From: Schlesneria sp.
GTDB taxonomy: Bacteria > Planctomycetota > Planctomycetia > Planctomycetales > Planctomycetaceae
NCBI GenBank assembly: GCA_028291515.1
Contig: JAQGHU010000036.1
Span: 1 to 38,038 of the forward strand
Length of the DNA stretch: 38,038 nucleotides
Direction: 5' to 3'
Shown: piece after piece, positions 19,169-28,343 of the stretch
Position numbering within the stretch: the first letter of the stretch is position 1
How the letters are laid out: each line of letters begins with the position of its first letter
Made by a program: the position numbers and the translations under genes
The notes under the pieces: model-generated
Seen by the model: only the letters and a program-made list of their open reading frames with translations
Database searches by the model: none
Told to the model about the DNA's origin: nothing

Positions 19169-19678
19169 ATCGAAACGACGCATCGAATCAACGATCAAAT
19201 TCGCCTCTCACCAATACGAGTGGTCGACCATGAAGGAAAGATGCTTGGAGTAATTCCGACCTCAGACGCGCAACGGCTTGCGACAGAGGCGGGATTGGAT
19301 CTGGTGGAAGTCGCTCCGAACGAGCGTCCGCCGGTCTGCCGTATCATGGACTATGGCAAGTTCAAGTACGAGCAAAAGCGCAAAGCGGCTCAGTCGGCCA
19401 AGCAGCACCAGGTTCAGTTGAAAGAGATTCGTCTGCGTCCGAAAACAGGCGACCATGATATCGAATTTAAAGTCAAGCAGGCTCGGGAGTTTTTGACTCA
19501 CAAGGACAAGGTCAAATTCAACGTCCAGTTCAAGGGTCGCGAAAACGCGCACCACGAACGTGGACGTGAGATTCTGGCGGGAATCATCGAGACCCTTCAG
19601 GATGTCTCGAAGGTCGAAAAGAACCCATCGATGGAAGGTGGGAGAAATATGACTGCGGTTTTGGCTCCGAAAAGCTGA
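19169..19678 (+). CDS. infC: translation initiation factor IF-3, probable AUC start
   Basis: IF-3 (169 aa) binds the 30S subunit and rejects non-AUG start codons and wrong initiator tRNA. The chain has the family landmarks: [15 protein letters not shown] at the front, [46 protein letters not shown] and a C-terminal domain ending near MTAVLAPK. No ATG fits the N-terminus. ATC at 19169 lies 9 bases after GGAG (19156-19159), good spacing, whereas the in-frame TTG at 19160 touches that site directly. A non-AUG start (AUU/AUC) for infC is known in E. coli and others and allows IF-3 to repress itself. The N-terminus is predicted, not proven. Confidence 0.93.
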   Translation: METTHRINDQIRLSPIRVVDHEGKMLGVIPTSDAQRLATEAGLDLVEVAPNERPPVCRIMDYGKFKYEQKRKAAQSAKQHQVQLKEIRLRPKTGDHDIEFKVKQAREFLTHKDKVKFNVQFKGRENAHHERGREILAGIIETLQDVSKVEKNPSMEGGRNMTAVLAPKS

Positions 19679-19736
19679 TCTCCGTGGTGAAGGTTGATCG
19701 GTGAGAGACGCGAAATTGAGTTTTCGCGGTCTATGA

Positions 19737-19766
19737 CTGGCAGCGTCGTTGCCGGTCGCTTATACT
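19737..19766 (+). promoter_or_regulatory. possible promoter of rpmI-rplT
   Basis: CTGGCA (19737-19742), 18 bases, then TATACT (19761-19766). The -35 is weak (4/6). Transcription from infC could equally read into rpmI. Confidence 0.4.
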
Positions 19767-19790
19767 CTCCGCCCCGTTAATGGATAAATT

Positions 19791-19812
19791 CCAGCGGATA
19801 GAATTCCGCTGG
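19791..19812 (+). promoter_or_regulatory. hairpin in the rpmI leader
   Basis: CCAGCGGA / TCCGCTGG (8 bp, 6-base loop) lies 49 bases before the rpmI start. L20 represses this operon through leader RNA in several bacteria, so a regulatory structure is conceivable, but no L20 binding motif was recognised. No T-run follows, so it is not a plain terminator. Confidence 0.4.
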
Positions 19813-19860
19813 CGACGTTAATATTTCCCACATTGGGATGAGTTAGTCAGGACTTGAGCC

Positions 19861-20061
19861 ATGCCGAAGCAGAAGACGCACAAGGGAATTCAAAAGCGGT
19901 TCAAAGTCACGGCTAGTGGTAAGGCCAAGTGTCGCAGTGCTTTCCGTGGACACTTGCTCAGCCATAAGTCGGGTAATCGCAAGCGACACAATCGTGGTGA
20001 CACTGTTCTGATCGGTGCGGACGCCTTGATGGTCCGTGAAGCGCTGCGTCCCGCAAAGTAA
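19861..20061 (+). CDS. rpmI: 50S ribosomal protein L35
   Basis: L35, 66 residues and highly basic. The start [21 protein letters not shown] is the family signature, followed by [16 protein letters not shown]. It sits between infC and rplT, the standard order. It starts at ATG after a leader with a hairpin. Confidence 0.97.
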   Translation: MPKQKTHKGIQKRFKVTASGKAKCRSAFRGHLLSHKSGNRKRHNRGDTVLIGADALMVREALRPAK

Positions 20062-20185
20062 CCCTGTCTGCTTTGAATTCTTGCGAAGATTGACGAAGGA
20101 CTCGTCGAGGTCGTCGCAGCCCCGAATTATCGGGGGCGTTCCGTCATCATCGAATCCAAGCTGTTTTAGTGAAGCGTGAAGAACT

Positions 20186-20557
20186 ATGAGAATCAGTTAC
20201 AGCGTTGCCCGTCACCGTGCTCACAAGCGATTGTTCCGCGAAGCCAAAGGTAGCTACGGCGGTCGTAAGAATCTGCTGCGAACGGTTAAGGAAACTCTCG
20301 TTCGTAACCGTGTCTTCGCGTATCGCGATCGTCGAGTTCGCAAGCGTGATTTCCGCTCGCTGTGGATCATCCGTATCAAGGCAGCCGCTGAAATGCGTGG
20401 TTTGTCCTACTCACGGTTCATTCATGGTCTGAACCTCGCCAATCTCAAGCTGAACCGCAAGACGCTCAGCGAACTGGCGATTCACGAACCACAGGTGTTT
20501 GACGAAGTCACCCAGGCGGTCCGCGACGCACTGGCAAGTGTCGCCAAGTCTGCCTGA
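20186..20557 (+). CDS. rplT: 50S ribosomal protein L20
   Basis: L20 (123 aa) organises early assembly of 23S rRNA. The long basic N-terminal helix is present ([19 protein letters not shown]), then the core blocks [20 protein letters not shown] and [21 protein letters not shown]. The N-terminus is a few residues shorter than in E. coli ([10 protein letters not shown] rather than a longer PRVKRGV-type start). The gap to rpmI (124 bases) holds a small hairpin (CCCCGA ATTA TCGGGG, 20120-20135). Confidence 0.97.
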   Translation: MRISYSVARHRAHKRLFREAKGSYGGRKNLLRTVKETLVRNRVFAYRDRRVRKRDFRSLWIIRIKAAAEMRGLSYSRFIHGLNLANLKLNRKTLSELAIHEPQVFDEVTQAVRDALASVAKSA

Positions 20558-20583
20558 TGATTCGTCTCGAATCATGAATCTTC

Positions 20584-20617
20584 ACACCGCCTCGGCTTGC
20601 CGACTGGCGGTGTTTTT
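20584..20617 (+). terminator. intrinsic terminator after rplT
   Basis: ACACCGCC ... GGCGGTGT with an inner CGG/CCG pair is followed at once by TTTTT. It separates the ribosomal protein genes from pheS. Confidence 0.9.
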
Positions 20618-20656
20618 GTTTGCTGGAATCTCAACGCGCTCGGTGGGTGAAGCGAC

Positions 20657-21664
20657 ATGGATCACGAACAATCCTTCGCAAGTTATGAACAGGACGCTCT
20701 GCAGTCGATTGAAGCAGCTGCGACGGCTGACGCTTTAGAAGCGGCTCGGATCGAGTTCCTGGGAAAGAAACAAGGCCGCCTGAAAGACCTTCAAGGTGCC
20801 TTAGGATCTGTTCCGGTCGATCAGAAGCCGGCAGTCGGCAAACGCTTCAATGAGATCAAAGACCGCGTCACAGCGGCCTGGGAACAAAAGAAGCTGATTT
20901 TAGAGTCTGCCCCGAAAAAAGCCGCGGGATCCGAATTTGATGTCACATTGCCTGGGGCAAGGCTGTCGCTCGGAAAGCTGCACCCCCTGACGCAAACGAT
21001 CGAAGAATTCAAAGACATCATGGCCCGGCTCGGCTTCGAGTCCGAAGAGGGGCCCGAAGTCGAAGACGAATGGCATAACTTCGTCGCTCTGAACATTCCC
21101 GAGGACCACCCGGCGCGGAACCCGTTGGATAATTTTTATCTGTCCGTGGCGTCGACCGTCACCAAAGAAGCTCGTTTGCTGCGAAGTCAGACTTCCACGG
21201 TTCAGATCCGGACGATGGAGCAGCGCAAGCCGCCCATCCGCATCGTGTCCGTGGGCCGCGTCTATCGGCCAGACCAGATCGATGCCACACATCATATGAT
21301 GTTCCATCAAATGGAAGGTCTGATGGTCGGTCCCGATGTGACCATGGCGTCGCTGAAGACGGTGCTGCAGTTGTTCGCAGCCGCCTACCTCGGTGAAAAC
21401 GTCCCTGTGCGCTTCCGCCCCTCGTTCTTCCCCTTCACCGAGCCGAGCGTCGAATTCGATGTCAGACGTGGTAACGGCTGGTTGGAACTTGGCGGAGCGG
21501 GAATGGTCGATCCGAACGTGCTGTCGGCCTGTGGCTACGACCCCGAAAAAGTCAGCGGCTTCGCCTTCGGTTTGGGGATCGCTCGCTTCTGCATGATGCG
21601 TCACGGGATCGACGACATTCGCCATTTCTACGAAAACGAACTGCGATTTCTGCAGCAATTCTAG
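20657..21664 (+). CDS. pheS: phenylalanine--tRNA ligase alpha subunit
   Basis: PheS (335 aa) carries the class II catalytic core of the alpha2-beta2 enzyme that charges tRNA-Phe. It has an N-terminal coiled coil (about residues 1-95), then [19 protein letters not shown], the [23 protein letters not shown] block, [20 protein letters not shown] (motif 2 region), [16 protein letters not shown], and motif 3 [18 protein letters not shown]. pheT normally follows pheS; here about 870 bases of gene-poor DNA follow, so the beta subunit must be elsewhere. Confidence 0.97.
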   Translation: MDHEQSFASYEQDALQSIEAAATADALEAARIEFLGKKQGRLKDLQGALGSVPVDQKPAVGKRFNEIKDRVTAAWEQKKLILESAPKKAAGSEFDVTLPGARLSLGKLHPLTQTIEEFKDIMARLGFESEEGPEVEDEWHNFVALNIPEDHPARNPLDNFYLSVASTVTKEARLLRSQTSTVQIRTMEQRKPPIRIVSVGRVYRPDQIDATHHMMFHQMEGLMVGPDVTMASLKTVLQLFAAAYLGENVPVRFRPSFFPFTEPSVEFDVRRGNGWLELGGAGMVDPNVLSACGYDPEKVSGFAFGLGIARFCMMRHGIDDIRHFYENELRFLQQF

Positions 21665-22536
21665 GGGTTTCGTCAAAAGTCGATCTCGGGTGTCGCCAAT
21701 CTCGCCAAGAGATTGGGTTACTTGCGATCCGGCAACGCAACTCCATATGTCGCACTCGTAGCCGCTTTCGCAAAACCGTGAATGTGCATCGTTGCGCGCT
21801 CAATAGATTCTTCGCGCCGAGCCGGCGGTAGGTTCAACCTGGATTATTCACTGCCTGCTCCTGCTCCGATCGTCATTCCCGCGCACGCGCGAATCCAGTT
21901 CTGCAGAGAATTTGCACCATCCTTAATTGCCCCGTCGGTGCCTTGGTGCCTTGGCGTTGAATCCGGATCCACGCGTGAACGCCATGTCGATCGCACTGGC
22001 TCAATCATCTGGCACCTAATGCCTGTTGAAGATCTCTGCAAGCTGCCAACACCGGCATAAGTCTGCGCGGCGATGATTCACATCGAAATCGTGTCCGAAA
22101 CTCCGTAATCGGTACACTCAAACCCCGTTTTCTGGGCACTAATCAGCACCAATTGCTCTTGATCAAAATGAAATTGTTGCTTTGAGCGAATGACGTGCGT
22201 AGGATGGTAACCGGCTCCAGCGAAGTTCGTGAAATTGAGCTGGAAAACGAAGGAGTGGCAGGTGGATGCCGGTCGATGATTTCTCCAAGAATCTTGTTGA
22301 CATTCAGCATCACCAACAGAACAATACCGTCGCTTTCGGTGAATGCCTACCTGCTGATCTCTCCCGTGTACAAAACAGATTTCCTCTGCAATTGAATGAA
22401 GTGTGTTGGTGTGCGCATGCCCACCAGTCGGGAAGATCGTTGATAGGCTGCGTTAATCGTTTCTGATGACCCTGTGGAATACAAGTTTCTGTAATCTCGG
22501 GTTTTAAAACAGAGTTAGTTTCGGGAGATTGGGCGA
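21665..22536. other. gene-poor region after pheS
   Basis: About 870 bases hold only one weak gene candidate (22266-22466). Visible structures are CCAATCTC/GAGATTGG (21696-21716), a possible weak terminator of pheS, and an imperfect REP-like palindrome at 21875-21894 (GTCATTCCCGCGCACGC...GAATCC), the 'ATTCCCGCG' type seen as dispersed repeats in many bacteria. No decayed pheT was recognised. Confidence 0.5.
22266..22466 (+). CDS. doubtful small hypothetical protein (66 aa)
   Basis: It starts with MPVDDFSKNLVDIQHHQQNN and includes two Cys and several His (CWCAHAHQSGR). GGAG lies 12 bases upstream, a little far. Composition is protein-like and no better frame overlaps it, but there is no family match and chance cannot be excluded. 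Confidence 0.25.
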   Translation: MPVDDFSKNLVDIQHHQQNNTVAFGECLPADLSRVQNRFPLQLNEVCWCAHAHQSGRSLIGCVNRF

Positions 22537-22824
22537 ATGTCGTTCGACTACGACGTAGACGAGATGGAATCTGAAGAACTAGAGTACGAAGCCGTTGAAA
22601 CGGGGACTGAATTCGGCTCGGAATTCTCTGGTGGTTTTGAAGAGATCGACTTCGATTCTCTCGGGATTGATCCCGGCGAACCAACCACTGCCAAGCCCGG
22701 AACAGAAGAAAAGGTTCTGATGCTGGCTGCCCGCTATGCTGCGGGGGTTCCGCTGTGGCACGACGAAGACTGCTACGATCATGGCCCTGGCCAATCGCTG
22801 GCACGCCTCATCCGCAAGCCCTGA
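22537..22824 (+). CDS. small acidic hypothetical protein (95 aa)
   Basis: The first 60 residues are highly acidic and low-complexity (DYDVDEMESEELEYEAVE...). The C-terminal part has a short motif, EKVLMLAARYAAGVPLWHDEDC, resembling a conserved small-protein segment (K...RY..G.PL.H..D) that I associate with planctomycetes. There is no signal or membrane segment. The function is unknown. A strong hairpin follows 32 bases downstream, so it is probably a single-gene unit. Confidence 0.6.
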   Translation: MSFDYDVDEMESEELEYEAVETGTEFGSEFSGGFEEIDFDSLGIDPGEPTTAKPGTEEKVLMLAARYAAGVPLWHDEDCYDHGPGQSLARLIRKP

Positions 22825-22855
22825 TCTGCTTGTCGGTCAATTTGAAAATTGAATC

Positions 22856-22892
22856 TCACAGCCTCGTCGTACCATGTGCGACGAGGCTGTGA
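22856..22892 (+). terminator. 14-bp perfect hairpin after the acidic protein gene
   Basis: TCACAGCCTCGTCG and its exact complement flank a 9-base loop. There is no long T-run, but position and stability suit a terminator. Confidence 0.65.
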
Positions 22893-22913
22893 CCATTTAT
22901 CAGCCAAAGTAGA

Positions 22914-22941
22914 CGGCACACACCGTGTGCCGAAGTTTTGC
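22914..22941 (+). terminator. second hairpin with T-run
   Basis: CGGCACAC-ACC-GTGTGCCG is followed after AAG by TTTT. It could be a dispersed palindrome or a terminator. Confidence 0.55.
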
Positions 22942-23044
22942 AAGCGGTCGATTGGCATGCATCACACCGTATTTAAGGAAAACTCGCGGCCTCTCATCTT
23001 CTTCTTCACGCGTTTAATTGTCCCAAATGGTAAGTACCGACTCA

Positions 23045-23326
23045 CTACTCAATCGCCATTATTGATCCATCGATTCGGTTATCCGGCCCCATCACGAATA
23101 CCAGCGCATTCAACTTGACTCGTATCCCCTGCCCGCAATAGAAACTTCCGCAACGCATCCCCGCCAAGTGAATGGCTGAGGGCGATGCCGTCGGGCCCTC
23201 TTTTCTTCGGGATCTCTCTCGCTCCAGCGACACATGTGCTCGGCTCGTTTCCTGCGAAGCCGTCGCATCGATCACAAGCGAGTCGCCGCATTCCGGTTCA
23301 TCAAGGCACAGAACTGTAATTCTCAT
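23045..23326 (-). CDS. doubtful hypothetical protein divergent to the MFS gene (93 aa)
   Basis: ATG at 23326 has AGGA just upstream. The protein begins MRITVLCLDEPECGDSLVID and has a C-terminal beta-like stretch (IRVKLNALVFVMGPDNRID). I recognise no family. It fills most of an otherwise empty 580-base region and its composition is protein-like, but a chance open frame remains possible. Confidence 0.35.
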   Translation of the reverse strand: MRITVLCLDEPECGDSLVIDATASQETSRAHVSLERERSRRKEGPTASPSAIHLAGMRCGSFYCGQGIRVKLNALVFVMGPDNRIDGSIMAIE

Positions 23327-23407
23327 TGATCCTGTTGACCCCGCTGTGGCAACGGATCTCAATCGAAGCTGTGGTCTCACTCCTGAATGGATTCGGGGTT
23401 CTTGCGC

Positions 23408-24748
23408 ATGGATGCCGCGCTGTTAAAGCGATCGATGAATCTCTCTGTGGCCGAAGGTTCGCTCGCCACGATCATGGGGACACTGACAAGTGGTGTCTTT
23501 TTGACCGGCTTCGCCCTCGAGATGGGGGCGACCCGTCTGCAGATTGGCGTTCTCTCGGCTTTGCCTGTCTGTGCGAACCTGGTGCAACTGGGGGGGGCCT
23601 ACCTGCTCGAACGCCGCGGCGAATGTAAAAACCTCTGTCTGCTGACCACGGTGATCAGCCGTTTGCTCTGGCTGCCGATCTTCCTGGTTCCCTTCTTGTT
23701 TGCGAACAGCGGACCATTCGCCATCTGGGTCATGATTGCCGCCTTCGCCATTGGCAGCTTTCTCAGTTCGATCGGCGGGGTCGCCTGGTTGCTGTGGATT
23801 AAGGATCTGATTCCCAAACAACAACGTGTCTCGTTTCTGGGGCGACGCCATCTTTTCAATACCGGGCTCTCGCTGGTGGCGGGAATGGTCGCCGCAGTGG
23901 GATTGGATTGGGCGAAGCAAAGCGGCCAGTCTTCGCTAGGGTTCCTGAGTGTCTTCGGCGCAGCGATGCTGTGCGGGTTGATCGGTATGCCGCTGCTGGG
24001 AGCCATTCCCGCGCCGGGTCCCGCCCATCCCCATCAGGCTTCATTCCACCAATTATTCTCCGACCCACTTCGCAATCGAGACTTTCGCACGTTGCTCGGC
24101 TTCTATGGAGTCTGGAACATCGGGCTACAACTTGCGCAGCCATTTTTCGCCGTCTATATGCTGCAGAAGATGCACCTCTCGTTCGGCTGCATCACCGCGC
24201 TCGCCACAATGTCCAGCGTCCTGGGGATGCTGACGACAAGCTTCTGGACGCGATTGTGCAATCAGTTTGGAACGAAGCCCATCGTCTTGATTGCGACGAT
24301 TGCCGACCTGGTGACCACGATCGCCTGGGTCTTCGTGATGCCGCAGTGGTTTGGCCTGCTGGTGCTGATTCATTGCTCGGGTCTCTTCAGTGCGCCCTTG
24401 GCGATGGGGCCCAACAACATCCTGCTGAGACTGGCTCCCGAGAAAAACGCGGCTTTCTACCTGGCGATTTTCAATTCCATCATCGGGACAGCTGCCGCCG
24501 TTGCCGCCATCGCCGGAGGACTAGTCGCCACCGTCTTCATGAACTGGTCCCTAAGTCTCGGTCCGATCGAAATCGGCGGCTTGAAACTAGTCTTCATCCT
24601 GTCCACGGCCGTTCGCTTGCTGAGCCTGCCGCTTTTGGCTCGCGTTGTTGAACCCGATGCCGGTTCCGTCTCGCAAATGATCCGCGTATTGCGATTCCGT
24701 CAAGCCCCCGCGATCCCCGCCATCGTCAATGAGAAGCAGGCCGCGTGA
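23408..24748 (+). CDS. MFS transporter (about 446 aa)
   Basis: About 12 hydrophobic segments span the chain, with a central hydrophilic loop around residues 205-230 (PAPGPAHPHQASFHQLF). The first helix is preceded by LSVAEGSLATIMGTLTSG, and the N-half loop has WIKDLIPKQQRVSFLGRR, resembling the MFS loop 2-3/4-5 basic motifs. ATG at 23408 is chosen because GGGG lies 8 bases upstream; 23387 is an alternative. The substrate cannot be told. It is monocistronic and ends at a bidirectional-looking hairpin. Confidence 0.85.
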   Translation: MDAALLKRSMNLSVAEGSLATIMGTLTSGVFLTGFALEMGATRLQIGVLSALPVCANLVQLGGAYLLERRGECKNLCLLTTVISRLLWLPIFLVPFLFANSGPFAIWVMIAAFAIGSFLSSIGGVAWLLWIKDLIPKQQRVSFLGRRHLFNTGLSLVAGMVAAVGLDWAKQSGQSSLGFLSVFGAAMLCGLIGMPLLGAIPAPGPAHPHQASFHQLFSDPLRNRDFRTLLGFYGVWNIGLQLAQPFFAVYMLQKMHLSFGCITALATMSSVLGMLTTSFWTRLCNQFGTKPIVLIATIADLVTTIAWVFVMPQWFGLLVLIHCSGLFSAPLAMGPNNILLRLAPEKNAAFYLAIFNSIIGTAAAVAAIAGGLVATVFMNWSLSLGPIEIGGLKLVFILSTAVRLLSLPLLARVVEPDAGSVSQMIRVLRFRQAPAIPAIVNEKQAA

Positions 24749-24764
24749 AGTCATCGCCCCGTAG

Positions 24765-24787
24765 GTTATGCTTCAGCATAACTTTTG
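24765..24787. terminator. hairpin between convergent MFS and membrane protein genes
   Basis: GTTATGC-TTCA-GCATAAC is followed by TTTTG. It lies between two converging genes and probably serves the MFS gene. Confidence 0.7.
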
Positions 24788-24818
24788 ATCAGGCCACACA
24801 TTGTGCCGTAGCGGCCAG

Positions 24819-25661
24819 CTACCACGAATCGCCAACGTGAATGCCCGACCAAGAGAGCCCCCAGGCGGCGGCAAGGGGCAGGGCGACCAGCGCGGCCCTC
24901 GCGGACCAAGCTGCGATCCCTTTCAGCTTCGCCAACGGCCCAGCTTCGAACAGCCAAAGCATGAGCGGTGCCATCGCGATCAAAGCGATCGTCGGAGGGT
25001 TGATCGCGTCATTGATTTCGGCGGTGAGCAATTCGCCCGCCAGGAGAATGCACGCTGGGCCGATCAGGCCGCGGATGATCGCGGCATCTCGCTTCCACAG
25101 GAACGCCAGCACGCCACCCGCCAGGCCAGTCGCTCCGGCGGCACCCAGGAAGCCAATTCGAATACTGAAGGCAAACGCAACCAGAGCCGAACCACTGGCC
25201 GCTGTCGCGGCTAATGCGCTGAACACGGCAGCAGCACTCTTGGGCCGAGTCAGCAGTCGGTCCAGCAGGTTCCAAAACACCGCCACGCCCAGTGTGAAGT
25301 TGATCACGTAAGTCATCCGCATCGGGGCAAACGAGGCGCGAGTCGGAACCAGAAACCAGGCCGCGGCGAGTGCGAATAGCGTGACAACGACGAAGCGTTC
25401 AATCGTTCCCACACCACTCGCGATTGCAATCGGCCCCATGATTGCGGCACAAGCAACAAGCCACGGCAGCCACTGCCAATGCAGCGTCGGCACCCAGTTC
25501 CGCGGTTCGAGATACGCGTAAGCCGCCAGAAACCCGGCCGCAATTCCCAGCGCCCCGGCATATCGCGCGGCACTCTCACGCGACAAGCAGATGGAAGTCA
25601 GCAGCGAGACGATCATCGAGACTGCAATCGAAATCGCGATCCCGATTAATGAGGCAGTCAT
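24819..25661 (-). CDS. polytopic membrane protein of unknown function (280 aa)
   Basis: The frame is open further upstream, but Met at 25661 begins the hydrophobic part directly (MTASLIGIAISIAVSMIVSL), so it is chosen; no clear ribosome site precedes it. About eight or nine membrane helices are visible, with a cationic loop near the middle (RLLTRPKS) and AINPPTIALIAMAPLMLWLFEAG near the end. I recognise no transporter or enzyme motif. It lies downstream of the YceI-like lipoprotein gene on the same strand, 253 bases apart, with two hairpins between. Confidence 0.65.
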   Translation of the reverse strand: MTASLIGIAISIAVSMIVSLLTSICLSRESAARYAGALGIAAGFLAAYAYLEPRNWVPTLHWQWLPWLVACAAIMGPIAIASGVGTIERFVVVTLFALAAAWFLVPTRASFAPMRMTYVINFTLGVAVFWNLLDRLLTRPKSAAAVFSALAATAASGSALVAFAFSIRIGFLGAAGATGLAGGVLAFLWKRDAAIIRGLIGPACILLAGELLTAEINDAINPPTIALIAMAPLMLWLFEAGPLAKLKGIAAWSARAALVALPLAAAWGLSWSGIHVGDSW

Positions 25662-25728
25662 GAAGGTTGAGCCACGAATTGAACACGGATCTAGAGAGTT
25701 TTTGCCCCGAAGGAGCAGGACAAACCAG

Positions 25729-25747
25729 CCCCGGGCGACGCCCGGGG
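25729..25747. repeat. short GC-rich palindrome
   Basis: CCCCGGG-CGACG-CCCGGGG, a stem with 7 bp minimum (9 bp with a tighter loop). It lies upstream of the membrane protein gene, in the leader. Confidence 0.6.
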
Positions 25748-25805
25748 AAAGTGAACCATCAAATCCAGATGCCCTGAAATGGCGGAACAAGGACTTGTCC
25801 ACGTC

Positions 25806-25834
25806 GAGGTCTTCGACATGACATCGAAGACCTC
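25806..25834. repeat. 11-bp perfect palindrome
   Basis: GAGGTCTTCGA and its complement flank a 7-base loop (CATGACA), between the YceI-like lipoprotein gene and the membrane protein gene. No T-run; it may be a regulatory or repeat element. Confidence 0.6.
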
Positions 25835-25882
25835 AACATGTGGCACAATCACAGCTCGCGAGATGATGTCCTCTTACCTCTG

Positions 25883-25916
25883 TCGCTTAGCCCTCAGCCC
25901 TCGCCCCTTAGCCGTT
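25883..25916. repeat. copy of the CCCTCAGCCC...CCTTAGCCG repeat
   Basis: This closely matches (24 of 26 bases over CCCTCAGCCC...GCCGTT) the right arm of the inverted repeat at 34157-34246. It overlaps the stop codon of the YceI-like lipoprotein gene by two bases, so the repeat supplies part of that stop. Confidence 0.7.
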
Positions 25917-26625
25917 AGGCCGGTCCCGGCTTCGCGTCGGTTTTCTCGCCGACAACGACTTTCAACTCGACCTTTGGTTCCACCTTGTCGGTGGCGGTCG
26001 TCATGCCGAATTCGGCGCGATCGACCGTGAAGTTGGCAACTAACGTGATCCCCGCATCAGTGATGGTCACAGTGGCAGGAATGGTGATCGGCTTGGTCTC
26101 GCCATGCATCGTCAGGTCGCCCGTGATCGTGGCCTTACCGCCATCTGCGGTCTCGACCTTTGTCGATTGGAACTTGATCTCGGGAAACTCTTTCGTGTCC
26201 AGGAAGTCAGGGCTCTTCAAGTGAGTCGTCAGCTTGCCGCCGATTTCGGTCCAGGTCGAATCGGTGATGATGTCGAGCGACACCGCGGTCAGCTTGCCGG
26301 CATCGACTGTCAACTTGCCCGAAAACTTCTCAAATCCACCAGTCCGCGGATCTGGCTTCTCACCCGTATGGGCACCAACGAACATCACCTTCGTGTTTTC
26401 CGGGCTCAATTCAACCGCGCCGTCGGTCACCTTGACAGGCGAAGCAGCATCACCCTTAACCGAGGCGGCCTCGCTCGCTGTGGAAGCGGTCGATTCCCCC
26501 AAATCAGAGGTGGTCTTCTCAGCAGACCCAACTGTTGGCCCCCCCACAGGCGGCTTCGGAGGAACGCTCTTCTCGCATCCCACCAGTAACACCGCACCGG
26601 TCAACAAAAACGCATGCAACTTCAT
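25915..26625 (-). CDS. YceI-like domain lipoprotein (236 aa)
   Basis: ATG at 26625 follows AAGGA with 6 bases spacing and starts a lipoprotein signal (MKLHAFLLTGAVLLVGC, lipobox Cys17); longer starts upstream are rejected. A Pro/Ser/Thr-rich linker (residues ~20-65) precedes a YceI-type lipocalin-like barrel: VELSPENTKVMFVGAHTG, GGFEKFSGKLTVD, LKSPDFLDTKEFPEIKFQST, ITGDLTMHGETKPITIP, FTVDRAEFGM. In the family the barrel binds isoprenoid or hydrophobic ligands, or acts in stress responses; the role here is not known. It should be membrane-anchored, facing the periplasm. A membrane protein gene follows downstream on the same strand. Confidence 0.92.
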   Translation of the reverse strand: MKLHAFLLTGAVLLVGCEKSVPPKPPVGGPTVGSAEKTTSDLGESTASTASEAASVKGDAASPVKVTDGAVELSPENTKVMFVGAHTGEKPDPRTGGFEKFSGKLTVDAGKLTAVSLDIITDSTWTEIGGKLTTHLKSPDFLDTKEFPEIKFQSTKVETADGGKATITGDLTMHGETKPITIPATVTITDAGITLVANFTVDRAEFGMTTATDKVEPKVELKVVVGEKTDAKPGPA

Positions 26626-26839
26626 GGACGATCCTTCATTCACACAGACGCAAAAGTAATCCCGGCCCACTGTCCAGCGATGATACAACCCTGTCCACCA
26701 TTCGTCGAATGCGTGGGGCTCCGTCGTCGCGCCAACAGTTCTAGGCAACGGTGATCCTTGATATAAGTCATCTGAGTGCGTTGTTGATGACTTCAACTTG
26801 GATGCCGCTCAACATACAAAAGCCCCTCGGTACCTTCCA

Positions 26840-28057
26840 ATGATCAATCGTCTCTTAGTCGCATTATTTCTGATGCTTGTGATACTGATCGCCGGGTGTG
26901 CCAAGGATTCGCGGCCCGTGCTTCCGCAACCCGCGCTGAAGTTCGTGGCCCAAGGTGTTGCGGCCCAGGACGCGGACCAGCTCGATCGAGCTATTGAAAA
27001 CTTCACCGAGGCTATTCGCCTGGATCCGAAACTTGTCATTGCCTATGACTTCCGAGCTTTGGCATCTGTCGCCAAAGGCGACTTCAAGGCAGCGATCCGC
27101 GATGCTTCCAAAGCGATTGAACTAGATCCGAAATCAAAGCAGTCCCACGTCACTCGAGGGAAAGTTTACATTTCAATGGGTGACTATGAGGCCGCGATCA
27201 AGGACTTAACTAAAGCGATTGAGATTGATCCCAAGAACGCCCTCGTTTACAGCAACCGAGGTATGGCGTTTCAAGGTATCGGCGATATCGAAAACGCATT
27301 CGAAGACTACGATGACGCGATTCGGCTGAATCCGAGCAGCGCGCAAGCCTATTGGTATCGAGCCACCGGGTCGGCTGCGGATGACGATTTTGATTCGGCA
27401 ATCGAGGACTTCACGAAGGCAATTGAACTCGATCCAAAACACATCGCATCACATTTCGCCCGAGGGAAGATCTTATTTGAGCAGAGCGAATTCGAAGCTG
27501 CTATCAAAGATTTTACCAGCACGATCCGCCTGGATGGGCGTCACGCGGCGGCGTATCTGGATCGAGGAAATGCGCGTGTCTATCTGGAAGACTATGCTGG
27601 TGCGATCGAGGATTTCTCTCACTGCATCCGACTTGAGCCGCGAAACGCAGACGCTTACAGCAACCGAGGTGATGCCAAAGAGAGGAACGGCGAATACCAC
27701 GGTGCCATGACTGACTTCCAGAGCGCAACCGAAATCGATCCAAGCCTTGCCTCAGCCCACAATGGCGCTGCCTGGCTGCACTCCACTTGCCCCGAGGCCA
27801 ATCTGCGCGATGGAAAAATGGCAGTCCTCTTGGCGACCCAGGCTTGTCAGATTTCCGGTTGGGAAGAGTGGATCTATGTGCATACTCTCGCTGCCGCTCA
27901 CGCCGAATGTGGCAATTGGGCCGAAGCCATTAAACGACAAGAGCAGGCGATTGAGTTAGCAACCGACGAAGCTGACAAGAATCTCGGAAAAGAAAACCTG
28001 CTCCTCTATCAACAGCAGAAACCCTATCGGCAAGGAGAGGAGACAGCAGAAAAGTAA
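26840..28057 (+). CDS. TPR-repeat lipoprotein (405 aa)
   Basis: ATG at 26840 opens a lipoprotein signal (MINRLLVALFLMLVILIAGC, Cys20); no strong ribosome site is seen, so the start is chosen on the signal. At least seven tetratricopeptide repeats of 34 residues run from about 40 to 300, each with the W/Y-G-Y-AI--F-KAIELDP pattern (for example GDYEAAIKDLTKAIEIDP). The C-terminal quarter has a Cys-containing helical region resembling the tail of planctomycete TPR proteins. It is likely a periplasmic scaffold for protein contacts. Partners cannot be named. Confidence 0.9.
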   Translation: MINRLLVALFLMLVILIAGCAKDSRPVLPQPALKFVAQGVAAQDADQLDRAIENFTEAIRLDPKLVIAYDFRALASVAKGDFKAAIRDASKAIELDPKSKQSHVTRGKVYISMGDYEAAIKDLTKAIEIDPKNALVYSNRGMAFQGIGDIENAFEDYDDAIRLNPSSAQAYWYRATGSAADDDFDSAIEDFTKAIELDPKHIASHFARGKILFEQSEFEAAIKDFTSTIRLDGRHAAAYLDRGNARVYLEDYAGAIEDFSHCIRLEPRNADAYSNRGDAKERNGEYHGAMTDFQSATEIDPSLASAHNGAAWLHSTCPEANLRDGKMAVLLATQACQISGWEEWIYVHTLAAAHAECGNWAEAIKRQEQAIELATDEADKNLGKENLLLYQQQKPYRQGEETAEK

Positions 28058-28343
28058 ATGCTGCCATCGCAGAGATGCATCCTAAGTTCAGTAAACTGAC
28101 CCCACTGAAGCTCCTCATGCCCAGTATCCAATGCCGATTGGAGAAAGAGACGATCTGCGTGACGCGGGCCCTGATGTTTCAAGTGACTCCTCAGTAGAAT
28201 GTCACCGTTCATCTAAATGGCATTTACGACGAGGGTGACTCGGCGAAGCGGTAACTTGTCAGGATTACTGACAAGTTTGCGAACTAAACCTCCGTCGCAG
28301 CGAACGGTGAACTCGAAGAGCAATGGATAGAGGGCAATGGGCA

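Noticed and set aside
21665-22536. Decayed pheT after pheS
   Set aside because: No peptide from PheT domains was recognised in any frame.
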